Part shown: piece by piece, positions 1-8,414 of the stretch
Layout of the letters: every line of letters starts with the position of its first letter
Numbering within the stretch: position 1 is the first letter of the stretch
From: UBA7803 sp041690675
Lineage (GTDB): Bacteria; Pseudomonadota; Gammaproteobacteria; Pseudomonadales; Azotimanducaceae
Reading direction: 5' to 3'
Assembly: GCA_041690675.1 (NCBI GenBank)
Contig: JAWLGU010000010.1
Coordinates: 1 to 64,000 of the forward strand
DNA length: 64,000 nucleotides
Translations under genes and position numbers: made by a program
Notes under the pieces: generated by a model
The model's database searches: none
What the model saw: only the letters and a program-made list of their open reading frames with translations
Told to the model about the DNA's origin: nothing

Positions 1-501
1 GAACCTTTCGGTGAACCCGCCGGTACGCCCATCCGGCGGCGCGTCGCGGTCTGGGGCGGCATCCTGCTGGGCCTGCTGGCCCTGGTGGCCCAGGTGATGT
101 GGTACCGGTTCGACGATTGGGCGAAGCAGCCGGAGTGGCGCGGCGTCTACGCCGCGGCTTGCGAGGTGCTGGGGTGCAGCCTGCCGGTGCAGCGGGACAC
201 CAGCCTGCTGAAGACCCGCAACATGGTGGTGCGCAGCCATCCGAGCCAGCGTGAGGCGCTGCTGGTGGATGCGGTCATCGTCAACGAGGCGGATTTCGCC
301 CAGCCGTTCCCGGTGCTGGAGCTGCGATTCACCACCGTGCGCGGCATCCTGGTGGCGGGCCGGCGCTTCCGCCCGAGCGAGTACCTGGCCGGCGATGCCG
401 AGGGGATGGCCCTGATGCCGCCACGAACGCCGGTGCAGATCGCGCTCGACATCGAGGATCCGGGCCCGGACGCGGTGAACTATTTTTTACGCTTCCGCTG
501 A
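1..501 (+). CDS. DUF3426 domain protein, C-terminal part (5' end outside window)
   Basis: The frame is open from the first base, so the N-terminus lies upstream of the window. The visible part starts with a short basic stretch and one hydrophobic segment (about residues 18-35 of the visible part). An extracytoplasmic domain follows, with two cysteines (CEVLGC) and the motif VRSHP. This matches the C-terminal DUF3426 module of zinc-ribbon/TM proteins that sit just before dusB-fis in many gammaproteobacteria. Function is unknown; it is probably an inner-membrane protein. It ends 8 bp before dusB and may be in the same operon. Confidence 0.75.
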   Translation, partial: EPFGEPAGTPIRRRVAVWGGILLGLLALVAQVMWYRFDDWAKQPEWRGVYAAACEVLGCSLPVQRDTSLLKTRNMVVRSHPSQREALLVDAVIVNEADFAQPFPVLELRFTTVRGILVAGRRFRPSEYLAGDAEGMALMPPRTPVQIALDIEDPGPDAVNYFLRFR

Positions 502-509
502 AGCGTATC

Positions 510-1499
510 ATGTCGCCCCTTCCTTCGAAGGCACCCCTGCGCGACGTGGTTAGCATCGGGCCCTACAAGCTCCGGAATCCCATACTGCTGGCGCCCATGG
601 CGGGCATCACCGACGCTCCCTTCCGCGAGCTGGCCTGGCGCTTCGGTGTGGGGTACGTGGTCTCTGAGATGCTCGGGGCGAAGGGCGCGCTGTGGGACAC
701 CACCAAGAGCCGGCTGCGGCGCGTGCCCGTGGACGGCATCGAGCCGCGCGCGGTGCAGATCGCCGGGGGCGATCCGGCGACCGTGGCCGAGGCAGCCCGG
801 CGCCACGTGGACGACGGTGCCCAGATCATCGACATCAACTTCGGCTGCCCCGCCAAAAAGGTGTGCCGCAAGGCTGCCGGATCCCAGCTGCTGGCGGATC
901 CGGATCTGGTGGCGGCCATCGTCCGCGCCACGGTCCGCGCCGTGAAGGTGCCGGTGACCGTGAAGATGCGAACCGGCTACTCGCCGCAGCAGAAGAACGG
1001 CGTGGAGATCGCGTGCCGGCTCGAGGACGAAGGGGTGGCGGCGATCGTCGTTCATGGCCGCACCCGCGCCTGCGGATTCGCCGGCGCGGCGGAGCTCGAG
1101 ACGGTGGCCGAGATCAAGGCCCGGCTCACGGTGCCGGTGTTCGCCAACGGCGACGTCGTCGCCCCGGAGCATGCCCGCCGGGTGCTGCAGAGCACCGGCG
1201 TCGACGGCGTGATGGTGGGCCGCGCGGCGCTGGGCGCGCCGTGGCTGCCGGGCATGATGGCGGACCCGGGCCGCCGCGAGCCGAGCCTGGCCGGGAAGTG
1301 GGCCGTGATGGTGGAGCACGTGACCTCCCTGCATCGTTTCTACGGTGACAAGGGCGTGCGCATTGCTCGCAAGCACGTTCAGTGGTACCTGGCGGGCATG
1401 GCCGTGGAGCCGGCCGTGGCCAGGGAGTTCAACCGCATCGCCGAGGCCCCGGCGCAGCTCGACTGGCTGCTGGCCGGATCGGCGAGGGCGGCCGCGTGA
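510..1499 (+). CDS. dusB: tRNA-dihydrouridine synthase B
   Basis: FMN-dependent enzyme that reduces uridine to dihydrouridine in the tRNA D-loop. The 329-residue product is the usual length. Visible Dus motifs are APMAGITD (residues 28-35), the catalytic cysteine in NFGCPAKKV (Cys113), KMRTGY, HGR, FANGDV and GRAALG for phosphate binding, and the C-terminal tRNA-binding stretch RKHVQWY. GCPAKKV and the fis gene directly downstream identify it as DusB rather than DusA or DusC. Its TGA overlaps the GTG start of fis, so the two are translationally coupled, as in enteric dusB-fis. Confidence 0.96.
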   Translation: MSPLPSKAPLRDVVSIGPYKLRNPILLAPMAGITDAPFRELAWRFGVGYVVSEMLGAKGALWDTTKSRLRRVPVDGIEPRAVQIAGGDPATVAEAARRHVDDGAQIIDINFGCPAKKVCRKAAGSQLLADPDLVAAIVRATVRAVKVPVTVKMRTGYSPQQKNGVEIACRLEDEGVAAIVVHGRTRACGFAGAAELETVAEIKARLTVPVFANGDVVAPEHARRVLQSTGVDGVMVGRAALGAPWLPGMMADPGRREPSLAGKWAVMVEHVTSLHRFYGDKGVRIARKHVQWYLAGMAVEPAVAREFNRIAEAPAQLDWLLAGSARAAA

Positions 1500-1747
1500 C
1501 CCGGGACGGAGGCCTGGACAAGGGCACCCTGCGTCAGCAGGTGGAGCGCCTGCTCGGCGACTACTTCGCCATGCTCGACGGCGAGCTGCCCTGCGATCTG
1601 TACCGGGTGGTCATGGGCGAGGTGGAGGCGCCGCTGCTGGCCTCCGTCATGAGCTACGTGGGCGACAACCAGAGCCAGGCGGCGGAGGTGCTCGGGCTCA
1701 GCCGGGGCACCCTGAGAAAGAAACTGAAGAACCACGGAATCCTATGA
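1496..1747 (+). CDS. fis: Fis family DNA-binding protein
   Basis: Nucleoid-associated protein that bends DNA and activates rRNA and other growth-related promoters. The start is the GTG at 1496, overlapping the dusB stop as GTGA; the frame stays open further upstream inside dusB, but homology begins here. The product is 83 residues, slightly shorter than the enteric protein. The C-terminal helix-turn-helix is clear: NQSQAAEVLGLSRGTLRKKL, followed by KNHGIL at the end. The stop overlaps the purH start as ATGA. This dusB-fis-purH order is typical of Pseudomonas-like and Chromatiales genomes. Confidence 0.94.
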   Translation: MTRDGGLDKGTLRQQVERLLGDYFAMLDGELPCDLYRVVMGEVEAPLLASVMSYVGDNQSQAAEVLGLSRGTLRKKLKNHGIL

Positions 1748-3309
1748 ACTCATCCGACCTTCGCACACCGACCCGGGCACTCATCAGCGTTTCCGACAAG
1801 ACCGGGCTCGTCGCGCTGGGCCAGGGGCTCGCGCGGCGCGGGGTGGAAATCCTCTCCACCGGCGGCACCTTCGCCACCTTGCAGGCCGCCGGGATCGCGG
1901 TTAAGGAAGTATCCGCCCACACCGGTTTCCCGGAGATCATGGACGGGCGGGTCAAGACCCTGCACCCGCTGATTCACGGAGGCATCCTCGGCCGACGGGG
2001 CCAGGACGATGCGGTGATGGCGGAGCACGGCATCGGCCCCATCGACCTGGTGGTGGTGAATCTGTACCCCTTCGAGGCTACCGTGGCCCGGGAGGACTGC
2101 ACCGAGGCGCTCGCCATCGAGAACATCGACATCGGCGGCCCCACCATGGTGCGCTCCGCCGCCAAGAACCACGCCGATGTGGCGGTGGTGGTGGACCCGG
2201 CGGATTACCCGCGGCTGCTGGAGGCCCTGGAGCGGACGGACGGCACCGATCGTGCGCTGCGGCGGGAGCTGGCGGTCAAGGCGTTCCGGCACACGGCCCG
2301 CTACGACGCCCTGGTGGCCGCGTATCTGGGAGCGGAGGAGCTGCTGCCCGCGTCTCTCTCCCTCACCTTCGACAAGCTCGAAGACATGCGTTACGGCGAG
2401 AATCCGCATCAGCAGGCGGCGTTCTACCGGGAGGCTCGGCCCGGAGGACGAGCCGCGGGCACCGTGGCGGGTGTTCGCCAGCTCCAGGGCAAGGCGCTGT
2501 CGTTCAACAACGTGGCGGACACGGACGCGGCCCTGGAGTGCGTCAAGGTGTTCGACGCCCCGGCCTGCGTCATCGTCAAGCACGCCAACCCTTGCGGCGT
2601 GGCGGTGGCGGAAGATCTGCTGGAGGCATACCGGCGGGCCTTCGCCACCGACCCCACCTCGGCTTTCGGCGGCATCATCGCCTTCAATCGGCCGCTGACC
2701 GGCGACACGCTGGAGGCGGTGCTCGACCAGCAGTTCGTCGAGGTGGTGATCGCGCCGGAGGTGGACGACGCCGCCGTGGCGGCGGCGCGGCGCAAGAAGA
2801 ACGTCCGGCTGCTCGCCTGTGGCCCGCTGGGTCCGGGCGGGCGGGGCCTCGAGTACAAGCGGGTGGGCGGCGGTCTCCTGGTGCAGACCGCGGACGAGCT
2901 GTGCCTCGACGAGGCCGCCCTGCGCGTGGTGAGCCGGCGCCAGCCCACGGATTCGGAGATGGCCGACCTCCTGTTCGCCTGGAAAGTGGCCTGGTTCGTG
3001 AAGTCCAACGCCATCGTCTACGCCCGGGACGGCCGCACGGTGGGGGTCGGTGCCGGGCAGATGAGCCGGGTGGTGAGCGCCCGCATCGCCGGCCTCAAGG
3101 CGGCGGAGGAAGGGCTCGAGGTGGCGGGATCCGTCATGGCATCGGATGCCTTCTTTCCCTTCCGCGACGGCATAGACGCCGCGGCGGAGGCGGGCATCAC
3201 CGCGGTGATCCAGCCCGGCGGCTCGGTGCGCGACGACGAGGTGGTGGCGGCGGCCGACGAGCACGGCATGGCCATGGTGTTCACCGGCGTGCGGCACTTT
3301 CGACACTGA
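1744..3309 (+). CDS. purH: Bifunctional AICAR transformylase / IMP cyclohydrolase
   Basis: Catalyses the last two steps of IMP synthesis: formylation of AICAR from 10-formyl-THF and ring closure. The ATG at 1744 overlaps the fis stop (ATGA) and gives 521 residues, normal for PurH. The N-terminal MGS-like cyclohydrolase domain is visible in ALISVSDKTGL, STGGT, GFPEIMDGRVKTLHP and VVNLYPFE. The C-terminal transformylase domain carries the catalytic pair in KHANPCG (about Lys279-His280) and the end motif GVRHFRH. purD follows after 19 bp, forming a purHD unit. Confidence 0.97.
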   Translation: MNSSDLRTPTRALISVSDKTGLVALGQGLARRGVEILSTGGTFATLQAAGIAVKEVSAHTGFPEIMDGRVKTLHPLIHGGILGRRGQDDAVMAEHGIGPIDLVVVNLYPFEATVAREDCTEALAIENIDIGGPTMVRSAAKNHADVAVVVDPADYPRLLEALERTDGTDRALRRELAVKAFRHTARYDALVAAYLGAEELLPASLSLTFDKLEDMRYGENPHQQAAFYREARPGGRAAGTVAGVRQLQGKALSFNNVADTDAALECVKVFDAPACVIVKHANPCGVAVAEDLLEAYRRAFATDPTSAFGGIIAFNRPLTGDTLEAVLDQQFVEVVIAPEVDDAAVAAARRKKNVRLLACGPLGPGGRGLEYKRVGGGLLVQTADELCLDEAALRVVSRRQPTDSEMADLLFAWKVAWFVKSNAIVYARDGRTVGVGAGQMSRVVSARIAGLKAAEEGLEVAGSVMASDAFFPFRDGIDAAAEAGITAVIQPGGSVRDDEVVAAADEHGMAMVFTGVRHFRH

Positions 3310-3328
3310 ACACAGACGCGGGGGCGGC

Positions 3329-4618
3329 ATGAAGATACTGGTGGTGGGCAACGGCGGGCGCGAGCATGCCCTGGCGTGGAAGGCCCTGTCCGGCAGTGGC
3401 GTCGAGCAGGTGCTGGTGGCGCCCGGCAACGCCGGCACCGCGCGGGAGCCGGGTCTCAGGAACGTCGACGTGGCCGCGGATGACCTCGACGGCCTGGTGG
3501 CGCTGGCGCGGCGCGAGGGGGTGGCGCTGACCATCGTCGGCCCCGAGGCTCCGCTGGTGGCGGGCATCCGGGACCGTTTCGACGCCGCTGGGCTCCCCTG
3601 CCTGGGCCCCACCGCGGCGGCCGCCCGGCTCGAAGGCTCCAAGGCCTTCACCAAGGATTTTCTGGCCCGTCACCATATTCCCACGGCCCGTTACCGCACC
3701 TTCACGGATGCCGCCGAAGCGGAAGCCTACGTGCGCGCCGAGGGTGCCCCCATCGTGGTGAAGGCGGACGGTCTGGCGGCGGGCAAGGGCGTGGTGGTGG
3801 CGCGAAGTGAGGACGAGGCGGTGGAGGCGGTTCGCGCCATGCTCTCCGAGGGTACGTTCGGTGCCGCCGGCCGAAAGGTGGTGGTGGAGGAGTGCCTGGA
3901 GGGCGAGGAGGCCAGCTTCATCTGCCTCTGCGACGGCCGGGTGGCGGTGCCGTTTGCCTCCTCCCAGGATCACAAGGCGCGGGACGATGGCGACACCGGC
4001 CCCAACACCGGCGGCATGGGCGCCTATTCTCCGGCCCCGGTGGTGACCCCGGAGGTGCACCGGCGGATCATGGCCGAGGTGATCGAGCCCACGGTGGCGG
4101 GCATGGCGGCCGACGGGCACCCCTACGTGGGATTCCTCTACGCCGGGCTGATGATCATGCCGGACGGCGCGCCCAAGGTGATCGAGTTCAACTGCCGCTT
4201 CGGCGATCCCGAGGCTCAGCCGGTGATGATGCGCCTGCGCTCCGACCTGGTGGATCTGTCCCGGCGGGCTCTGGACGGTGGCCTGGCGGGGGTGGATCTG
4301 GAGTGGGATACGCGGGTGGCCCTGGGCGTGGTCATGGCGGCGGGCGGCTACCCGGGCCGCTACCGCCGGGGTGATCCCATCGAAGGGCTGGACGGGGTGG
4401 ACGGCGAGGATCTGAAGGTGTTCCACGCCGGCACCCGTGTGGAGGACGGGCGGGTCGTCACCAGCGGCGGCCGCGTGCTCTGCGTGGTCGGGCTGGGCGC
4501 CGACGTGGCGGAGGCCCAGGCGCGCGCCTACGAGGGCGTGGCGCGCATCCGCTGGGCCGACTGCTACTACCGCAGGGACATCGGCCATCGGGCCCTGGCC
4601 CGCATGGCTTCCGTCTGA
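3329..4618 (+). CDS. purD: Phosphoribosylamine-glycine ligase (GAR synthetase)
   Basis: ATP-grasp enzyme that joins phosphoribosylamine and glycine in purine synthesis. The product is 429 residues, the standard length. It starts with the N-domain motif VVGNGGREHAL. The ATP-grasp core shows VVKADGLAAGKGVVVA and EECLEGEEASF. The metal-binding and catalytic part has DHKARDDGDTGPNTGGMGAYSP and EFNCRFGDPEAQ. It lies 19 bp after purH and completes dusB-fis-purHD. Confidence 0.97.
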   Translation: MKILVVGNGGREHALAWKALSGSGVEQVLVAPGNAGTAREPGLRNVDVAADDLDGLVALARREGVALTIVGPEAPLVAGIRDRFDAAGLPCLGPTAAAARLEGSKAFTKDFLARHHIPTARYRTFTDAAEAEAYVRAEGAPIVVKADGLAAGKGVVVARSEDEAVEAVRAMLSEGTFGAAGRKVVVEECLEGEEASFICLCDGRVAVPFASSQDHKARDDGDTGPNTGGMGAYSPAPVVTPEVHRRIMAEVIEPTVAGMAADGHPYVGFLYAGLMIMPDGAPKVIEFNCRFGDPEAQPVMMRLRSDLVDLSRRALDGGLAGVDLEWDTRVALGVVMAAGGYPGRYRRGDPIEGLDGVDGEDLKVFHAGTRVEDGRVVTSGGRVLCVVGLGADVAEAQARAYEGVARIRWADCYYRRDIGHRALARMASV

Positions 4619-4675
4619 CTACGGGGCGGGCGATCCGCCGCTGACCTCGCCGCCCGGCGCCGGCATGCTTGGCCC

Positions 4676-5605
4676 ATGCTGGCGGATCGACTCAAAGGGT
4701 TCATCGGCTTCGAGGGTCTGCCCGCAGCGGCGTTGGCGGCGCTGGCGGATCAGTCGCGGCGGGTGCGGTTGCCGCCGGGGCGCTGGCTGGTGCGGCCCGG
4801 TCGGACCCTATCGGGTCATTACTATCTGTTGGCCGGGCGGGTTCGGCTGCTGGAGGGTGGGCGCGCCTGCGCCGTGACCGCCGGTTCCGAGCCGGCGCGG
4901 CGCCCCGTCTATCCCGGCTGCGCCGGGGTGGAGACGCTCACCGCCGCCACCTTCCTGCGGCTGGAACCCCACGTGCTCGAGCAGGCGTGGGGCCCGGATG
5001 ACCTGGGGGTCCCCGAGGTCGACACGGACCCGGAAGCCTGGCAGCGGCGCTTTCTCGCCTCGCCGCTCATGCAGCGGCTGGCGCCGGCGGACTGGCAGCG
5101 GGTGCTGCGGGCGATGGCGTCGACCACCTACCACGCCGGCGAGGCGGTGATCGTGGCGGGAGAGGCGGGGGATCACTGTCATGTGCTCGCCGAAGGCCAG
5201 GCGGAGATCGTTGGCCCGGACGGCGCGCGGCTGGCCTGCATCGAGCCGGGCCAGCTCTTCGGCGAGGACGCCCTGGTGACCGGGCGCGTGCGCAACGCCA
5301 GCGTGATCATGACGCGTTCCGGGGCCGCGGTGCGCCTGGCGGGGGATCAATTCCAGCGCTGGCTGCTCGATGCAGTGGTGCCGCCCCTGGCAGCGCCCGG
5401 CAGCCGTCGCCTGGTGGTGCTGGAGCCCGCCACCGCGGGTCCGGCGGCGCTGCGGGTTGCACTCGCTTCCATCCGTCGGGCGGCCCGTGCTCTGCCGCGG
5501 AACCAGAGCTTCGCCGTCGCCGGCGGCAGCCGGCCGGAGCGCTTTCTGGCGGCGTTTCTGCTGGCCGAGCAGGGCCTGGATGCGCGCCCCCTGGCTGACC
5601 CCTGA
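4676..5605 (+). CDS. Protein with two cNMP-binding-like domains and an unidentified C-terminus
   Basis: 309 residues. Residues about 8-110 form a divergent cyclic-nucleotide-binding fold (LPPGRWLVRPG, YYLLAGRVRLLEGG). Residues about 120-235 form a second, better conserved one (YHAGEAVIVAGEAGDHCHVLAEG, GQLFGEDALVTGRVRNASV). Neither has the exact cAMP-contacting RSA/RTA signature of Crp. There is no helix-turn-helix. The last 70 residues (from about RRLVVLEP) are alpha/beta-like and might be a degenerate rhodanese-type domain; this is a guess. It could be a nucleotide or redox sensor acting on a partner. It follows purD by 57 bp on the same strand. Confidence 0.7.
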   Translation: MLADRLKGFIGFEGLPAAALAALADQSRRVRLPPGRWLVRPGRTLSGHYYLLAGRVRLLEGGRACAVTAGSEPARRPVYPGCAGVETLTAATFLRLEPHVLEQAWGPDDLGVPEVDTDPEAWQRRFLASPLMQRLAPADWQRVLRAMASTTYHAGEAVIVAGEAGDHCHVLAEGQAEIVGPDGARLACIEPGQLFGEDALVTGRVRNASVIMTRSGAAVRLAGDQFQRWLLDAVVPPLAAPGSRRLVVLEPATAGPAALRVALASIRRAARALPRNQSFAVAGGSRPERFLAAFLLAEQGLDARPLADP

Positions 5606-5626
5606 GCGGGAACGGGTCCCTCCCCG

Positions 5627-7129
5627 CTATGCGGGGATCGTGCGGTCCCGCGCCCAGGCTCGAAGCGCCTGCACGCTTTCCGCGCGCATCACAGACATGG
5701 GCACGGTTCGGGTCACTGCGCCGAGCAGATCGTCCTGAGTCACCTCCGCCGCGGCGCCGTCTTCGGCTCGTGCCCCGGCCAGATAGCGCGCCGACACCAC
5801 CGATTCCTCGATCTCGGCGCCGGTGAACCCCTCCGCGGCCGCGGCCAGGGCCGGCAGGTCGTAGGCGGCGGCATCCAGGCCGCGCTTGGTCAGGTGGATC
5901 CGGAAGATCTCCTCCCGTACCGGTGCGTCGGGCAGGTCGACGAAGAACACCTCGTCCAGCCGCCCCTTGCGCACCAGCTCCGGCGGCAGATCGGCGATGT
6001 CGTTGGCGGTGGCGACAATGAAAACGGGCTTACTGTTTTCCGCCATCCAGGTGAGCAGGGTCGAGAGAACCCGCTTGGACGTGGCGTTGTCGGAGCCGCC
6101 GGTGGCCACCCCTTTCTCGATCTCGTCCATCCACAGCACGCATGGCGCCATGAGCTCTGCCTGGGCGAGGGAGTTGCGCAGATTGCGCTCGGTCTCACCG
6201 AAGTACTTGTTGTAGAGGGTGCCGAAGTCCAGCCGCAAGAGCGGTATGCCCCAGAAGCCGGCGATGGCCCGGGCGGCCAGGCTCTTGCCGCCCCCCTGAA
6301 CCCCGAGCAGCAGCACCCCGCGGGGACGGTCGGCATCGGCGCCGCCACCGGACGGGGCGAGGAGTGCCCGCCGCCGCAGGGCCAGCCACGACTTCAGGTT
6401 GTCCAGCCCCGCTACCTGAGCCAGGGGCTCGGTGTCGTATTCGAAGCGCAGCACGCCTTCCGAATCCATCAGCTCGAACTTGAGCCGGTTGACCTCCGGG
6501 ATGTCCGACTCGGTGATGGCGCCGTCGTCGAACACGGCGTGGCGGATCAGGACCTTGGCGTCGGCGTGGGAGACGCCCCGGAGGTTGGCCACGAGTTGAT
6601 CCAGGGTGCGCTGGTCGGTGCGCACCTTGCTGCCGCCGTTGTGCTCGGACCAGGCCCGGGCTTCGCTGCGCACCAGGCCCAGGAGCTCCTCGTCGCTGGG
6701 CATGCGCAGGTTGAATTTGGCGGTGACGCGACCGATCTCCTGGGGCACCTGGAGCGCGTGGCTCACCAGCACCACCGTGTTGCCGAGACGCTCCTGGTCC
6801 AGGGCGATGTCCTTCAGGTAACGGATGTTCTTCGGCGCGTCGATCAGATAGGGGTGAAAATCGCACAGCGCGTAGAGGCCGGGACCGGGGGTAGAAGCGA
6901 TGTGGGCCAGCAGCGCCTCGGGGTCGGTGAGGTCGGCACCGTTTTCCGGGGCCGCGCCGAAGCCCCCCAGCTCCAGCCCCCGGGTGACCCGCCACTCGTA
7001 GAAGGAAAGCCGCCGTTCCATGGCCAGGCGCAGCAGCAGCCCCAGCACCCGGCGCTCGTCCGCCGACTCGATGGCGACGAGGGGAATTCGGGCGTTGAGA
7101 ATCATGGCCAGGTCCTTGGTCTCGGCCAC
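5627..7129 (-). CDS. AAA+ ATPase, Ycf46-like
   Basis: 500 residues. The start is the GTG at 7129, which has an AAGGAGG ribosome binding site 5 nt upstream; the frame runs further upstream only as a shadow of coq7. The N-terminal third resembles the non-ATPase domain of Ycf46-type proteins (MILNARIPLVAIES). The C-terminal AAA core has Walker A GVQGGGKS, Walker B CVLWMDEIEKG, sensor ATAND and an arginine-finger segment RKGRLDE. It also has a pore-like aromatic residue in YNKYFGETE. Ycf46 proteins are common in cyanobacteria and scattered in proteobacteria, and their role is poorly known. It is divergent from coq7. Confidence 0.8.
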   Translation of the reverse strand: MAETKDLAMILNARIPLVAIESADERRVLGLLLRLAMERRLSFYEWRVTRGLELGGFGAAPENGADLTDPEALLAHIASTPGPGLYALCDFHPYLIDAPKNIRYLKDIALDQERLGNTVVLVSHALQVPQEIGRVTAKFNLRMPSDEELLGLVRSEARAWSEHNGGSKVRTDQRTLDQLVANLRGVSHADAKVLIRHAVFDDGAITESDIPEVNRLKFELMDSEGVLRFEYDTEPLAQVAGLDNLKSWLALRRRALLAPSGGGADADRPRGVLLLGVQGGGKSLAARAIAGFWGIPLLRLDFGTLYNKYFGETERNLRNSLAQAELMAPCVLWMDEIEKGVATGGSDNATSKRVLSTLLTWMAENSKPVFIVATANDIADLPPELVRKGRLDEVFFVDLPDAPVREEIFRIHLTKRGLDAAAYDLPALAAAAEGFTGAEIEESVVSARYLAGARAEDGAAAEVTQDDLLGAVTRTVPMSVMRAESVQALRAWARDRTIPA

Positions 7130-7195
7130 CGCCACCTCCTTGCTTTGCCGGAACGTTTCGATACCCTCAGGTAATTCTGGACCAGGAAATCGCAC

Positions 7196-7828
7196 ATGGT
7201 GAACGGAAGCCTCGCCGACGCCATCATCGGGCAGGTGGATCGGGCGCTGCGCACCCTGTCCGGGCAGCACGTCGCCCGCCGCCCCAGCCCGGCCACCGCG
7301 GAGCCGCCCCAGCTCACCCCCCAGGAGGGCGCCCACGCCGCCGGCCTGATGCGGGTGAACCACACGGGAGAGATCTGCGCCCAGGCGCTGTACCAGGGGC
7401 AGGCCCTTACCGCCCGGGACGCCAAGGTGCGGCACGCGCTGCTGCAGGCAGCCGCCGAGGAGGAGGACCATCTGGCCTGGTGCGAGGAGCGCCTCCGGGA
7501 GCTGCACAGCCGGCCCAGCCGGCTCAACCCGGCGTTCTACGCCCTGTCGTACGGCATGGGCACCGTCACCGGCCTGCTCGGCGACAAGGTGAGCCTGGGC
7601 TTCGTGGAAGCGACGGAAGACCAGGTCTGCAGCCATCTCGAGCGGCATCTGGAGACGTTGCCGGACGCGGACGCCCGCAGCCGCGAGATCGTCGCGCACA
7701 TGCGCGACGACGAGGCCCGGCACGGCTCGGAGGCCCTGGCCCGGGGCGGGGTGGAGTTTCCCCGGCCGGTGAAGCGGGGGATGACCCTGCTGTCCCGGGT
7801 CATGACGGCGACGACGTACCGGCTGTAG
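7196..7828 (+). CDS. coq7: Demethoxyubiquinone hydroxylase, Coq7 type
   Basis: Di-iron monooxygenase for C6 hydroxylation of the ubiquinone ring; it replaces the flavoprotein UbiF. The product is 210 residues. The two EXXH-type iron sites are visible: the first ligand in NHTGEICAQALY, EEEDHLAWCEERL, then EATEDQVCSHLERHL and DDEARHG. Hydrophobic segments near FYALSYGMGTVTGLLGD fit its monotopic membrane association. The 3' end overlaps the convergent OsmC gene by 29 bp. The order coq7-osmC-crp-trpC is the same as in Pseudomonas. Confidence 0.95.
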   Translation: MVNGSLADAIIGQVDRALRTLSGQHVARRPSPATAEPPQLTPQEGAHAAGLMRVNHTGEICAQALYQGQALTARDAKVRHALLQAAAEEEDHLAWCEERLRELHSRPSRLNPAFYALSYGMGTVTGLLGDKVSLGFVEATEDQVCSHLERHLETLPDADARSREIVAHMRDDEARHGSEALARGGVEFPRPVKRGMTLLSRVMTATTYRL

Positions 7829-8243
7829 CCTCGATGATCTCGTAGCCGTGGCTGATGGCCACGCCGGCGCGCTCGAGCATGATGGACGCCGAGCAGTACT
7901 TGCTGGCGGAGAGGGCAACGGCCCGAGCCACTTTTTTCTCGTCCAGACCCCGTCCGGTGACCTTGAAGTGCAGGTGGATGCGGGTGAACACGTGGGGCAC
8001 GGATTCGGCGCGCTCGGCCTCCAGCTCGGTGACGCAATCCAGCACCTCCTGGCGCGCCTTGCCGAGGATGTGGATCACGTCGTAGGAGGCGCACCCGCCC
8101 AGTCCCATGAGAACCAGCTCCATGGGTCGCGCGCCGCGGTTCTCACCGCCGCCCTCCGGCGGCCCGTCCAGCGCGATCTCGTGTCCCGAGTCGGCGACGG
8201 CGGTGAAGTGGACCTTGTCGTGCCATTGTATTTTTGCGTGCAT
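7800..8243 (-). CDS. OsmC/YhfA family protein
   Basis: OsmC-fold protein, probably a thiol-dependent peroxidase-like or redox protein. The ATG at 8243 gives 147 residues (MHAKIQWHDK); the frame extends upstream without an in-frame start that fits the family better. Family features are GARPMELVLMGLGGCASYDV with the first conserved cysteine and SKYCSASIML with the second. It is arranged tail to tail with coq7, with which it overlaps, and divergent from crp. A similar YhfA-like gene sits beside crp in many gammaproteobacteria. Confidence 0.88.
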   Translation of the reverse strand: MHAKIQWHDKVHFTAVADSGHEIALDGPPEGGGENRGARPMELVLMGLGGCASYDVIHILGKARQEVLDCVTELEAERAESVPHVFTRIHLHFKVTGRGLDEKKVARAVALSASKYCSASIMLERAGVAISHGYEIIEATAGTSSPS

Positions 8244-8414
8244 GGTGAGCGGTTCTCGGTTGTCGGTGTTCAAAGACGTGATCGGCGCCGAACATGGTGA
8301 GTGAAGCGGGTCCATCCATACTGTGAACGGTGCCGTTTGTCGACTCCGTCACACCATTCCCCGGATTCTTTGCCATAGTTAAGGACGCCAGAGTTACGAA
8401 GGAGCGGAACCGAC

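Noticed and set aside
1750..3654. A 634-codon open frame on the minus strand opposite purH and the start of purD.
   Set aside because: Its translation is His/Arg/Ala-rich with no domain. It mirrors the codon bias of purH; a high-GC antisense shadow.
8310..8360. Possible Crp site upstream of crp (TGTGA ... TCACA words).
   Set aside because: The two half-sites are about 24 bp apart instead of 6, so they do not form a Crp operator.
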